DNA of 59,763 nt from Streptomyces sp. NRRL F-5727 (GCF_000719555.1 NZ_JOGX01000040.1:1-59763), one strand, 5' to 3'. Shown: positions 16,845 through 25,261, counted from the first letter of the stretch. Numbers and translations are program-made. Notes: a model not told the origin generated them from the letters alone.

Positions 16845-17612
16845 TCAGAGAGCGTCCTTGATGTGGCCTCGGGCGAAGTCCCATGGGGCGGGTGCATTGG
16901 CAGCCGCGTACTCATCTGCGATGCCAAAGACGCTCCCGCATCCTGGACATTCCGCCTGGCCAAACAGGTGAGTCAGGCCCCAGGCGAGCCGTTGCTGGCC
17001 ATCCCGTACGGCTGATTCGTGCAACATCCTCCCGGTACCGGTCAGCTCGTGCGGGACGGCCGGCCTGAGCGGGACCTGGTGGACATCCCCCAGATTCCAG
17101 TCCCGGATTGAGGAGTAGCATCCGTAGTCGCCGATCGCGATCGTCACCGGTGCGTCGCAGTGCGGACAGGCGACAGTGACGAAGGAATCGGTGAAGTCGT
17201 CCAGGGCCTCGAACCACAAGGGCTGGCCGTCGAACGCGAGCATGGCCCGCAGCCGGCTCAGGTAGACCTTCCCGTCCAGGCCAGACCGCAGCCGGGCGGC
17301 GGCCATGGCGCGAAGCTCGGCCAAGGTAGCTGCACAGCGGGCGACTTCTTCGTCGGCGCCGTGAGGTTGAAGGAGGCCACTCGCTATGGCTCCGGCCAGA
17401 TCGAGCGCCCAGTCCGCGGCGTTCTCGGTCTTGGCGATGTCCGCCAGCTGCGGCAGTGCGGCGATGCTCGCCGGGGTGATCGTCCCCTGGTGGCACAAGC
17501 GCCCCCAAAGCCCGTTGATGGCCTCTTGGTCACGACCGCTGGCTCGGTCCAGCAGCCCGGGTATCGCGTGTGCCGGGCCGTAGGCGTCGTGGAGTGTGGA
17601 CCAGTCGATCAT
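16845..17612 (-). CDS. Hypothetical protein with C-terminal zinc-ribbon cysteines
   Basis: The 255-residue protein starts MIDWSTLHDAYGPA. Its N-terminal two thirds are helical and Leu/Ala-rich, reminiscent of HEAT-like surface or immunity-type proteins. The C-terminal third has CPHC and CPGC pairs that could bind one zinc. I chose the internal ATG at 17612 because it fits a folded N-terminus; the upstream 20 residues are basic and disordered. Function is unknown. It sits between an IS112-like remnant and an IS110 transposase, and such solitary proteins in IS-rich DNA are sometimes orphan immunity proteins (inference). Confidence 0.65.
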   Translation of the reverse strand: MIDWSTLHDAYGPAHAIPGLLDRASGRDQEAINGLWGRLCHQGTITPASIAALPQLADIAKTENAADWALDLAGAIASGLLQPHGADEEVARCAATLAELRAMAAARLRSGLDGKVYLSRLRAMLAFDGQPLWFEALDDFTDSFVTVACPHCDAPVTIAIGDYGCYSSIRDWNLGDVHQVPLRPAVPHELTGTGRMLHESAVRDGQQRLAWGLTHLFGQAECPGCGSVFGIADEYAAANAPAPWDFARGHIKDAL

Positions 17613-17672
17613 CCGGTGATTCAAGCACGCTGCGGAGCGACCTCCGCGGCGGTGAGTCGTGAGCGGGATCAC

Positions 17673-18911
17673 CTACGCCACTGCCAGTGCTGAGGACTGC
17701 GGCGCCGGGAACGCGGTGTGCTCATCGAACAGGCGGCGGTTCTTGAGACAGTGGTGGAGCTGGCCCAGCATCCGGTTGAACAGATTGCGCTGGCCAGCGG
17801 CGTGCCAGTCTCCGTGGTCGTCACGTCGCCGCCGGTAGTGCGCTTTGGCACCGGGCGAGGCGGTGATCGCTGAGAACGCCCAGAGGTAGCCGGCGTGGCT
17901 GAGCCGGTTGTTCTTCACCCATCGTCTGGTGATGCTGGACTTCTTGCCGGAGGCCCGGGTAACGGGTGAGGCGCCCGCGTAAGCCTTCAGGCCGCGGGCG
18001 TCCGCGAAGCGGGTGCGGTCGTCTCCGATTTCGGCCAGCACCCGGGCGGCAAGCTGGATACCGAGGCCGGGGAAGCTGAGGATGATTTCCGAGTCCGGGT
18101 GCTGCGGGAACGTCTCCTCGACGGCCTGGGCGAGGTCTGCGGCGGCGGTGCAGGCGGCCGTGAGCTGTCCAAGCAGGGCGAGCGTCTGCTTGCCGAGCGC
18201 ATCCTCGACAAGCTCGGGCTGACGGGCCCAGTCGGTGCGGAATGCCTCGCGCAGCCGCTCGACATCCGCCTCGATGCCGCGCTTGCGGCCCGCACCCTTG
18301 AGAGCCGCCGTGATCTGGGTGCGAGTCAGGCTCGCGGCCTTGGCCGGTGTCGGCGCGAGCTTCATCAGCTCGCGGGCCTCCGGTCGGCACAAGCCGTTGT
18401 CCCACTTGGCGAAGGCCTCCAGAGCGGCGGGGTAGTACTCGCGCAGCAGCGAGCGAAGCTGGTTGGCAACCTGCTGCCGGTTCCAGACCGCGTCCTGCTG
18501 AGCGCGGGCCAGTACGGCGATGGCGCGGGCCAGCTCGCTGTCGTTCGGCAGCGGCCGGTGGGCATGCATATCCGTGCGCAGGAGGTTCGACAGGACCAGG
18601 GCGTCGCCGGGGTCGGACTTCTTGCGGGAGACCGCGTGCCGGTCACGGTAGCGGGCGGCAGCCATCGGGTTGATCGCGAACACCTTCCGCTTGCCTGCCC
18701 GCAGCACCGCGACCAGCAGACCGCGGGAGGTCTCGATCGCAACCGGAATCGGGGTGTCCTCCGTGTCGCCGTACTCGGCGAGCAGGTCTATCAGGCTCCT
18801 GTAGCCGGCCGCGTCGTCGGTGATGTGTCGCTTCGCAAGTAGCTGGCCGGTGTCGTCGACCAAGGCAACGTCGTGTGTCCTCTCGGCCCAGTCGGTTCCG
18901 CAGTAGATCAA
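17673..18911 (-). CDS. IS110 family transposase (intact)
   Basis: The 412-residue protein has the N-terminal DEDD transposase domain (CGTDWAE with Asp near residue 7, AIET near 58, KKSDPGDA near 101-108) and the C-terminal transposase_20 domain (FPGLG-QLAARVLAEIGD, then AYAGASPVTR). The catalytic acids and the conserved C-terminal Ser region are in place, so the enzyme looks functional. IS110 elements lack clear terminal inverted repeats and recombine through a bridge-RNA-type mechanism in studied members; I could not define the ends. It lies 60 bp upstream of the preceding hypothetical gene's start. Confidence 0.9.
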   Translation of the reverse strand: MIYCGTDWAERTHDVALVDDTGQLLAKRHITDDAAGYRSLIDLLAEYGDTEDTPIPVAIETSRGLLVAVLRAGKRKVFAINPMAAARYRDRHAVSRKKSDPGDALVLSNLLRTDMHAHRPLPNDSELARAIAVLARAQQDAVWNRQQVANQLRSLLREYYPAALEAFAKWDNGLCRPEARELMKLAPTPAKAASLTRTQITAALKGAGRKRGIEADVERLREAFRTDWARQPELVEDALGKQTLALLGQLTAACTAAADLAQAVEETFPQHPDSEIILSFPGLGIQLAARVLAEIGDDRTRFADARGLKAYAGASPVTRASGKKSSITRRWVKNNRLSHAGYLWAFSAITASPGAKAHYRRRRDDHGDWHAAGQRNLFNRMLGQLHHCLKNRRLFDEHTAFPAPQSSALAVA

Positions 18912-19395
18912 CTCTTTCCTCCCCAGAGATGCGGTGTTTGCGCTGGTTGCGAGCGCATGCGGGCCACGCAGCGACCTAATTCCAGGACTCGACCACCCGG
19001 TCGGTCCGCCACCTCACTAGCCGTTCGTGGCGCCAGCGCACCCCACGGGCCCCGGTCTCCTCGGGAGCTCTGACGGCTCTGGAGTATCAGGAGGTCACCG
19101 TGCGGCGGGCTCGCACCACCAACACCAACGAGTGATCAAGCGGCCAGTGCTGACGGTGGCGGCCTCGAAGACACCGAGCGCCGCCGCTCTGGATAAAGGG
19201 ATCGAGTGCCCAGACGGCTCCAGGCGTACGTTCGGTGCCCGCGAAGCTGCCACCACCTGCACTGTGGAAGGCCGGGATGAGCGAAGGGCATCGGTCCCCG
19301 GCGCTCGAACGGACTGGTGGCCAGCCCCGTCCCACGGCCCGTTACCAGGGAATTAGGAAGGCTCCGACGCTGTGATCACACCAGTCACTGCGTGA
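18912..19395. other. Non-coding flank of the IS110 gene
   Basis: This 484-bp stretch upstream of the IS110 transposase has no convincing gene. The short frame at 19027-19356 has atypical composition and no recognisable domain. By analogy with studied IS110 elements, the left-end non-coding RNA region of the element could lie here. Confidence 0.4.
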
Positions 19396-19743
19396 TCATT
19401 CCACTGCTTCAGGTTCTCCCTGCTCGAACGCAATGCGACAGCGTTCTACCTGGTCGGCCACCTGCTCCATGTACCAGCGCATGACCTCGTAGGGGACGAC
19501 GCGCTCGTCAGGGCTCCAGACGCGGACGGTCGGTTGCAGATTCGGGTCCTCGTCCGGGACATGTGTCACCAGGAAGGCAGCGCCAGGCAAGTGGGTCACC
19601 GCGACGGCGGGGCTCTCGGCGTCGCCCTCTGCCGACGCCGGCTTGGCTTCGCTCAGTTCCACAGCCCAGGCGTCGTCAGGCAAGGCGTAGTGGAACAGGA
19701 CGGCGTAGTGGCGACCTGCGTGCTCTTTGAGTTCCCATGGCAT
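19396..19743 (-). CDS. Small hypothetical protein
   Basis: A 115-residue acidic protein (MPWELKEHAGRHYAVLFHYALPD at its start). It has alternating hydrophobic strands, a mid-protein AAFLVTHVPDEDP and a C-terminal helix rich in Glu and Gln (YMEQVADQVERCR). The composition and third-position GC look coding. No known domain is recognised. It lies between the IS110 copy and a row of integrative-element-type genes, so it is probably accessory cargo. Confidence 0.6.
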   Translation of the reverse strand: MPWELKEHAGRHYAVLFHYALPDDAWAVELSEAKPASAEGDAESPAVAVTHLPGAAFLVTHVPDEDPNLQPTVRVWSPDERVVPYEVMRWYMEQVADQVERCRIAFEQGEPEAVE

Positions 19744-19822
19744 GTCGGCAGGCTGCCACAGGTGCCCTGTTGGAGGCTCGCGGGTATCCGGGGCTCACCT
19801 GGGCGCAACCCGTCCAGCGTTT

Positions 19823-19840
19823 GCGGGACAGCCCTTAGGG
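19823..19840. mobile_element. IS112-like terminal fragment
   Basis: GCGGGACAGCCCTTAG is the reverse complement of CTAAGGGCTGTCCCGC, nearly the same as the IS end at 15963 (CTAAGAGCTGTCCCG) and the sequence at 23580. It falls exactly where the coding frame of the neighbouring leftward gene loses its expected character. Confidence 0.5.
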
Positions 19841-20060
19841 CGTCGACGATGAGCAAGGCGGGTTCGCCGGGCGCCAGCGGACGGACCAGGGTGCCGGTCG
19901 CGCGCAGCAGGTCGCCGGGCTGGATCCGGTTCAGCAGTTCGTGGACAATCCTCGGGTCACCGCTGGTGCAGGTGACGACCGTGTCGTGGATTTCTTCTTC
20001 GACGGAGTCGACGTCGGTGGGGACGATCGGGTCGAAGGTGGCGGTGTCGGGGAGGTGAGA
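19836..20060 (-). pseudogene. 3'-truncated small integrative-element-type gene
   Basis: Leftward translation gives HLPDTATFDPIVPTDVD, VEEEIHDTVVTCTSGDP, ELLNRIQPGDLLRATGTL and ending GEPALLIVDAL, a compact well-formed protein of about 75 residues. The frame then runs into the IS112-like end fragment (LRAVPQ...) and continues as unrelated sequence to 19653. No start codon is visible in frame. It has the look of a small cargo protein of actinomycete integrative elements. Truncated by insertion; function unknown. Confidence 0.5.
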
Positions 20061-20061
20061 G

Positions 20062-20328
20062 TCAGGCGTCGGTCGTCGCGCCGCTCTTGGGCGGGTCGGA
20101 GACGAACCGGTTCTCGCCGGGGTGTGCCGTGTTCCAGAGCTCCGCGCAGACCTTGTGGACGGGCTCTTTGGCGTGGGACCTCAGCGGGGTGGTGGTGCCG
20201 CACAACACGTACGGGGCGGGCTGGCCGAAGTGCCGGCCGTCGCGCCATTTTTTGAGGAGCGGGAAGGGCACCGCGGGCTGCTCCGGCGGTGTGGGCACCG
20301 CGCGGGGGTGGCGGCGCCGGGCGGTCAC
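20062..20328 (-). CDS. Small hypothetical protein of mobile-element type
   Basis: An 88-residue product beginning VTARRRHPRAVPTPP, with a Pro-rich head and a conserved-looking middle (LLKKWRDGRHFGQPAPYVLC, then HAKEPVHKVCAELWNTAHPG). GTG 20328 overlaps the stop of the upstream ASCH gene (GTGA), showing translational coupling. Two Cys and several His might bind metal, but no family is assigned. Such proteins are seen next to replication or transfer genes in Streptomyces integrative elements (from general knowledge). Confidence 0.6.
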   Translation of the reverse strand: MTARRRHPRAVPTPPEQPAVPFPLLKKWRDGRHFGQPAPYVLCGTTTPLRSHAKEPVHKVCAELWNTAHPGENRFVSDPPKSGATTDA

Positions 20329-20735
20329 GGCTGCAGGCCGGGCAGCTGCTGGAGGACCTGGGCGACGAGTTCGGGCGCCGGTCTCCACGCGGGGAGCGCG
20401 CCCGTGGCGGGCACCTGGAGGGGCAGCTCGCGGACGTCGTCGAGGACCAGGTGGTACGCGTCGCGGTGCGCCCATGGCCTGGTGCAGTGCTCCGGACCCT
20501 GGGCGAGGTGGCAGGCGGTGAGCCGGGCGACGCCGATGACCGCGCCGCGGTGCAACTCCCGGCCTCGGATCGCGGTCGCCACCAGCGGGTCGCGCAGCAG
20601 GGCGGGGTCCGGCTTCGCCTTCCCGGCGTGGATGAGGACCCAGCCGCGCCACGGCCAGTGGGCGGGCCGGTTCTCCGGGGTCTTCCCGGCGAGGATGCGG
20701 GTGGCCCAGGGCTGGCGGATTGTGATAGCCCGCAC
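20325..20735 (-). CDS. ASCH domain-containing protein
   Basis: The 136-residue protein starts VRAITIRQPWATRILAG and contains WRGWVLIHAGKA and a GAVIGVARL strand, the pattern of the ASCH fold (PUA-like, RNA-binding or nucleoside-processing). ASCH proteins act on RNA or modified nucleosides; the precise role here is unknown. I start at GTG 20735; upstream codons in frame form a low-complexity Arg/Pro run. It lies between a GGDEF remnant and a small coupled gene, all leftward, as in a mobile-element accessory operon. Confidence 0.68.
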   Translation of the reverse strand: MRAITIRQPWATRILAGKTPENRPAHWPWRGWVLIHAGKAKPDPALLRDPLVATAIRGRELHRGAVIGVARLTACHLAQGPEHCTRPWAHRDAYHLVLDDVRELPLQVPATGALPAWRPAPELVAQVLQQLPGLQP

Positions 20736-20769
20736 CCAGGTACCCGGGTCGGTGAGGAGGGCGGGTCGC

Positions 20770-21312
20770 TCATGCCGCCCGTCCCCACGTGGCCGTACCG
20801 GGCCGTCCGAGGCGGCGGCCGTTGAGGGAGGGGACCGTGGCATGCTCGGCGGTGGCGAGGACCGGGCGGCCGGTGTGCTTGCCGTCGTACGGGGCGGCAT
20901 CGGCGGCCCGGTGAAGCGCGGGCAGGTCCCGGCTGCCGACGGCGGCCGGGGTCGCGGCGCCGACCGAGGCGCCGACGTCGACGGTGCGGCCGTCGTCCAG
21001 GACGACCGGGGTGTGCAGCATCCGCACCAGCTGCTCCAGGCGCTGGACGCGGCGAGCGGCGGGGAGGTCCAGGGCGAGCGCGAACTCGTCGCCGCCGAGC
21101 CGCCCGACGGCCGCGGACGGCCCGGCCCAGGCGGTGAGGCGAGCGCCGAACGCGGCGAGGACGGCGTCGCCGGCCGCATGCCCGAACTGGTCGTTGATTG
21201 CGTTGAAGTGGTCGGCGTCGGAAGCGCGCGGGTTCCCGGAATCCTGAACGTCGGTAAGCCGGGACCTGCCTGCCAGCTGATGGTTGCGGCGGTCCCACGC
21301 GCGGGTTCCGGC
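20770..21312 (-). pseudogene. GGDEF-domain protein remnant lacking its N-terminus
   Basis: The leftward frame has DHFNAINDQFGHAAGDAVL, then GRLGGDEFALALDLP (intact GGDEF active loop), the late-domain pattern VDVGASVGAATP, PYDGKHTGR and a C-terminus ending TATWGRAA. The frame is open only from a TAA at 21313-21315, with no ATG, GTG or TTG before the domain core. The usual membrane or linker region and the first GGDEF strand are missing. It resembles GGDEF proteins carried on Streptomyces integrative elements. Probably a decayed gene; c-di-GMP synthesis is doubtful. Confidence 0.6.
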
Positions 21313-21543
21313 TTAGCTGACGGGACATGGTGAGAGAAGCCCGGTTCAATGAGGAGGAGTGGGAAGACCGCGGCTGACCTGAAAGACACATCCCGCCTGA
21401 GACTTCGACCACGGCTACGACTCACCCGGCGACCGCCCTGACAAGCTGCTCTGTACGATCACCGAATACTGGGCGCTGGTCCGCCTGTCCTGTGCGGAGA
21501 TCAGCAAGTGGTGCCCTGTCCGGATAGTTGAGGGAGTTGGCGG

Positions 21544-22077
21544 GTGTCCGCGTTGGACTTCTACGCTCACGTGGCCGTTTGCGGTGAGGTCCTGGGAGTT
21601 GGACTCGGTGCCGACCCGGAAGCCTGGGAAGCCGCCCTGGGGGTGACGTGCCTCGATGTTCCCGGTGGTGGCCTACTGCGGCGGGACTACGGGCTCGTGG
21701 AAATCAACTTCTCGCCGGACCAGCCAGGGCGGCAAGGACAGATGTCGTGCTTCGGCTTCGGCGTGAAGATCCAACGACTGCTGTACGACCACTCCCCGAG
21801 CACTGTGCCGTCCCCGCTCTCGCGGGAATACGGGGAATTCGCACCCAGAGTCCCCTTCAAGGAACTGCAGACCGCCATCCTGGCCCTGGGCCACACGATC
21901 GAACTCGACAAGCACAACACGTCGAGTGACATGGACTGCTACCGCGTATCCGCGTCCGCCGCCCGCATCCACGTCGTCGCTGACCCTGACCCGTACGGGT
22001 CAGGCGCCCCAGATCCAGACGGACGTCAGAGGGGCGACGTCTGGTCCGTCGACGTCTGGTCCGTCGACGTGTGGTGA
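21544..22077 (+). CDS. Hypothetical protein with repeated DVWSV tail
   Basis: The 177-residue protein starts with GTG (MSALDFYAHVAVCGEVLG). Residues 1-155 look globular with a small-protein pattern (VEINFSPDQ, CFGFGVKIQRLLYDHS, ALGHTIELDKHN), similar in feel to DUF-type immunity proteins. The last residues are a tandem repeat, GDVWSVDVWSVDVW, from direct 15-bp repeats (22033-22075). No domain is identified. It is transcribed rightward, opposite to the flanking accessory genes. Confidence 0.65.
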   Translation: MSALDFYAHVAVCGEVLGVGLGADPEAWEAALGVTCLDVPGGGLLRRDYGLVEINFSPDQPGRQGQMSCFGFGVKIQRLLYDHSPSTVPSPLSREYGEFAPRVPFKELQTAILALGHTIELDKHNTSSDMDCYRVSASAARIHVVADPDPYGSGAPDPDGRQRGDVWSVDVWSVDVW

Positions 22078-22227
22078 CCAGCCAGCGACCTCCCAGCAGC
22101 GCCCGTGACATCTCTTCGCTACGAGGAGCGCCGGGCAACGATCACCTGCGCGGCGGGCAACGATCTGAAGAGCGCGCGCCACCCAGCTGATCAGCCACAC
22201 TCAAGCCCCCGTGCCGCATCCAACCGG

Positions 22228-22881
22228 CTAGCCCACAGGCCAATGTGGGTTCGACATGTCGTCATCGCTCATGTGCGCCCGCTGCCAGATCCCTTTCCAG
22301 TTGAACGGCGTCTCCGGGACGAACCGGTGCCGCTGCCCGCACGGACATGGCGCCAGTACCCACGCGCACCCACGGCACAGCTCCACCCAGCCATGCCCGG
22401 TCGAGTTCGACACCAGCGGTCCCTTGTCCCCGCAGGCGGGGCAGCCGGGGAGGTCGGCGCCGTCCAGAATCGCGTTCTGTCGCCGGACGTACTCAGGCAG
22501 CCGCAGCGACGGATGGCGAAACGGGTCTTCGTACCAGGCGCGGTTCGGGCCCTCCCACCAGCTCCGCAGCCACCACGGTCGCGGGTTCACTACAGCCCGC
22601 CGTCCCGCCCGCTTCTCCGCCCGGCGTTGCGCGGCGTACTCCTCCGCTCGCGCGAGCCACAGCACCCGCGCCTCATGCAGTTCCTCCACCGCCCGCACCA
22701 GTGCGTCCGGGTCCGCCTCCAGACGCCGGGGGATCGCGGCGCTGAGCGTGAGGTGGTGGTACGTCGCCCGGAAGCCGTACGGAGCAAAGAGGGTGATGCA
22801 GGTCCGCAGCGCGCTGTGCCGGCGGCGGAGGGGGAGACGGGCGTCGTGCACGTGCGCTCGGTGGGTCAGGAAGCTGGTCAT
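22228..22881 (-). CDS. Hypothetical zinc-ribbon protein (replication/transfer type)
   Basis: The 217-residue basic protein has a helical N-terminal half (RAVEELHEARVLWLARAEEY) and a C-terminal half with CPACGDKG and LCRGCAW (Cys pairs for zinc), then CPCGQRHRF. This resembles small accessory proteins on Streptomyces integrative plasmids. Its ATG overlaps the stop of the upstream gene by four bases, so the two form a coupled leftward operon. Role unknown. Confidence 0.65.
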   Translation of the reverse strand: MTSFLTHRAHVHDARLPLRRRHSALRTCITLFAPYGFRATYHHLTLSAAIPRRLEADPDALVRAVEELHEARVLWLARAEEYAAQRRAEKRAGRRAVVNPRPWWLRSWWEGPNRAWYEDPFRHPSLRLPEYVRRQNAILDGADLPGCPACGDKGPLVSNSTGHGWVELCRGCAWVLAPCPCGQRHRFVPETPFNWKGIWQRAHMSDDDMSNPHWPVG

Positions 22882-23507
22882 TGTGTGGGCGCCAGGTCCA
22901 GTGCCCCTGCCAGGGCGGCAGTGACAGCGCCGGCGTGTGCCGGCAGGTGTTGTTGAGCCCAGATTCCGGCAACACCGAGGAAGTCCTGCAAATCCTGCTG
23001 GGCGCCCGCGACGAGCCTGCGTGCCTGGTCCACCGACAGCTCGATCACCGGGCTGTCGTCCGTCCCGTAAGCGTCGAACGTCAGCCGGACAATGTCGCCG
23101 ACGCGTTCGGCCACCGACGACGGATCGTGGCCGAAGTAGGAGCAGCCGGTACCGTCGAGCACCTCCAGCCAGTCCCGCCAGGTCTCTAGGCCGTTGCAGC
23201 AGCCCGGATCGACGAAGACGGTGTCGGTGGCATTCTCGGTCACCCGGAACCCTCCGGCGGCGAACAGATCAGGCATGGTGAGCAGCCCGTGCAGGAATGT
23301 GCCGAGCGGGTCGGTCGGGCACGGCCCGTGCTCCTCCTCCGGCTCGAAGTCGTTGCAGGCAGCGATCTGCATAACCGCCGTGCCGACCTCCGCCGGAGTG
23401 AGCTCCCCGTTCAGCACGAGGTAGCCATATGACTCGTGCTCGCTAACCGGCCAGAGCGCGAAGTCGGCGGCGGCGGAGATCTCCAGAACGGGTTGCATCA
23501 CAATCAC
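22878..23507 (-). CDS. Hypothetical acidic protein
   Basis: A 209-residue acidic protein. The first half shows strands (SYGYLVLNGELT) and an acidic loop (EPEEEHGPCP), the middle has DPGCCNGLETWRDWLEVL, and the C-terminal region is a helix (SVDQARRLVAGAQQDLQDFL). The Met at the second in-frame ATG (MQPVLEI) is an alternative start. Its composition recalls immunity or small cargo proteins. It is coupled (ATGA) to the following zinc-ribbon gene. Function unknown. Confidence 0.65.
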   Translation of the reverse strand: MIVMQPVLEISAAADFALWPVSEHESYGYLVLNGELTPAEVGTAVMQIAACNDFEPEEEHGPCPTDPLGTFLHGLLTMPDLFAAGGFRVTENATDTVFVDPGCCNGLETWRDWLEVLDGTGCSYFGHDPSSVAERVGDIVRLTFDAYGTDDSPVIELSVDQARRLVAGAQQDLQDFLGVAGIWAQQHLPAHAGAVTAALAGALDLAPTQ

Positions 23508-23590
23508 ATGGGGATGATGCCGGACCCACTGCTACACCGCCACGGGCTTTCAGCTGGCATCGGGCTCGGAGCGGGCCCGCTAAGGGCTGT

Positions 23591-23706
23591 CGGCTGTCCC
23601 GTAAATGATCTTCGGGTCATCTCGGGCATGGCTGATCACGGTGAAGCCCGTTGGCCTATCCGGCGAGAGCGAGGTTGTGCATCCGGGCGATGCCGAGCAT
23701 GGCCCG
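23591..23706 (-). mobile_element. IS112-like end fragment (about 115 bp)
   Basis: The run from GGCTGTCCCGTAAATGATC through GTGCATCCGGGCGATGCC matches the end and last transposase codons of the copy at 15966-16077, with scattered substitutions. Beyond 23706 the match stops. It is a second, truncated copy of the same element type; the preceding CTAAGGGCTGTC may be a nested earlier end. Confidence 0.65.
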
Positions 23707-23843
23707 CGGCCGCCGACGTTGTCGCGGCGGTGGAATCGGCGAATCGTTCCCTGGTCGCGGCCGTTGACCGCCCCACGGCCCAGACCGCGCAAGACGGGCC
23801 GTTCGGCGCGCCGCGCGTGCCTGAGGTCGGTGGGGCGGATTTC

Positions 23844-24284
23844 TCAGCCCTGGGCGGGGACGTCCAGGGCGGTCCCGTAGAGGCGAGAGACCCGGAGCAG
23901 AATGGTCACGCGCCGGTCAGGCAGTGGCCGCGTGCCAGGGGTCGCCTCGTCGGCCGGGTCCACTATCTCCACCTCTCCCTCCGCCACGGCGAACGACCAG
24001 ACGTCCGGGCCGCTGACGTGCAGTGAGGCATGCGGGTCGCGGCGCAACTGACGGACCTTGAGGCGGTTGGCGGTGGAGGAGACCCGCAGTACCTGCTCCT
24101 CGGCGTTCCAGTCGTAGAGGACGGTCGACAGGTGCGGGTGGCCGGTGCTCCTGACACTCGCGAGTACGCCGAACTGCTGCTGGCTCAACAGCCGGGAGAG
24201 CTCCTGGGGCGTGAGCGCTCGGGGGGCCGGCCCGTCGTTCCGGGTGGTGCCGGCGGTGGACTCGGTAGCGGTCAGCTCGCTCAT
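23844..24284 (-). CDS. PPOX-class F420-dependent oxidoreductase-like protein
   Basis: The 146-residue split-barrel flavin/F420-binding protein has the motif FGVLASVRSTGHPHLSTVLYD, strands (LRVSSTANRLKVRQLRRDPHA), and a C-terminal strand RVSRLYGTALDVPA. These proteins reduce small molecules with F420H2 or FMN and are frequent in dormancy and nitrosative-stress regulons. The segment between EIVDPADE and the C-terminal strand seems shorter than usual. An inverted ATAGT-N10-ACTAT sequence lies about 100 bp upstream. Confidence 0.78.
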   Translation of the reverse strand: MSELTATESTAGTTRNDGPAPRALTPQELSRLLSQQQFGVLASVRSTGHPHLSTVLYDWNAEEQVLRVSSTANRLKVRQLRRDPHASLHVSGPDVWSFAVAEGEVEIVDPADEATPGTRPLPDRRVTILLRVSRLYGTALDVPAQG

Positions 24285-24577
24285 GGCGGTCGGCCTTTCG
24301 GTGGTCCGGGTGAGGCGGGTTGGATGGGCGGGCAGTCGGGGTGCGGCATCCCGCCGACTGCCGCAACAAAGGAGACCGTAGCAGATAGTTTTGTTGCAGA
24401 CTATTGAGGGTCGCAGGACCGTCGTCAGGGGTGGTCAGGTGGTGCCGGGACTCGACCTTCTGTACGTGGCGTTCAGCTCGGCCGCCGCTTCTCCGCTTCG
24501 GCAGGAGCCTTGCCCGAGCCTGACCACTCGGATTGGTCTCGTCGACCTTGAGATCGCAGGTCAGATACGGTGTGGGC
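24285..24577. other. Intergenic region between PPOX gene and unknown gene
   Basis: This 293-bp divergent region must hold both promoters. At about 24383-24403, ATAGTTTTGTTGCAGACTAT forms an ATAGT/ACTAT inverted repeat with a 10-nt spacer, with GCAGA direct repeats. It is AT-rich compared with the flanks. No extra gene is seen. Confidence 0.4.
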
Positions 24578-25261
24578 ATGATTGAGGGGCTTCCTTCCGG
24601 TGGTGACGTGCCCAGCGAGACGCTGCTCGCCGGCTACTTCGTTGCGGCGCCCGAGCAGGTCAGATTCTCGGGGCTCCCCTCTGCGGAACAACTGACATCG
24701 GCGTCCGACTGTCTGACCGATCGGTTTCCGGACGACGGCTGCTGGTTCGGCACGGCGCGGGAGGCGCTTGCGGCCTGCCTGCCTCTCCAGCTGCCCGTGG
24801 ACGCGCGCCTGTTCGCCCTGCTCGTGCCCTCTGAGCATGTCGGCGGATTCGTCGCCGACATCCGCGCGGCCGGGACGGACGAACCGGTGCTACTGGCCCA
24901 CCTCGACGGTCAGGGCGCCGACGAGGCTGCCCGGGAGGTGGCCGACGGCGGGCGCGAGCTCGGCTGGGAGGTACTCGGCTACGACTGTGGCCTGCTCCAT
25001 ACCTGGCTCTGCAACGACCTGTACGAGGAGGGCAGGCTCCACCTCGGAGTGGATACCGATGAGCGTGGTCTGCTGCCCGACCGGCAGGCCGCCGTGCGAG
25101 TCGCCGCCTGGGCGAACTCTCGGGAAGACACCAAGCCGGTCACCTGGTTCCCCGCCGCCCTGATCGAGTGGGACACCCCGATCGAGAGCGGCCTCGCCCC
25201 CGTCACCACGGAGGCCCCGGCGCCCTCCGCACACGGGTCCTGGTGGGGCCGGATCCTCTAG
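24578..25261 (+). CDS. Hypothetical protein
   Basis: The 227-residue protein starts MIEGLPSGGDVPSE and is acidic and well-composed, with alternating helices and strands (AGYFVAAPEQVRF, LFALLVPSEHVGGFVAD, WEVLGYDCGLLHTWLCNDL). The C-terminus is a Pro/Thr-rich tail. No domain is recognised. Similar short proteins of unknown function, perhaps immunity-like, occur near mobile DNA in Streptomyces. The upstream extension to 24533 lacks a ribosome site. Confidence 0.62.
   Translation: MIEGLPSGGDVPSETLLAGYFVAAPEQVRFSGLPSAEQLTSASDCLTDRFPDDGCWFGTAREALAACLPLQLPVDARLFALLVPSEHVGGFVADIRAAGTDEPVLLAHLDGQGADEAAREVADGGRELGWEVLGYDCGLLHTWLCNDLYEEGRLHLGVDTDERGLLPDRQAAVRVAAWANSREDTKPVTWFPAALIEWDTPIESGLAPVTTEAPAPSAHGSWWGRIL

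Noticed and set aside
19027..19356. A 109-residue open frame next to IS110
   Set aside because: Atypical composition with no domain or ribosome site; treated as non-coding IS110 flank.
20770..21312. Functional diguanylate cyclase
   Set aside because: The GGDEF loop is intact, but no start codon or N-terminal part is present in frame.
24383..24403. A clear regulator-binding palindrome upstream of the PPOX gene
   Set aside because: ATAGT/ACTAT is only 5 bp per arm with a 10-nt spacer; too weak to claim as an operator.
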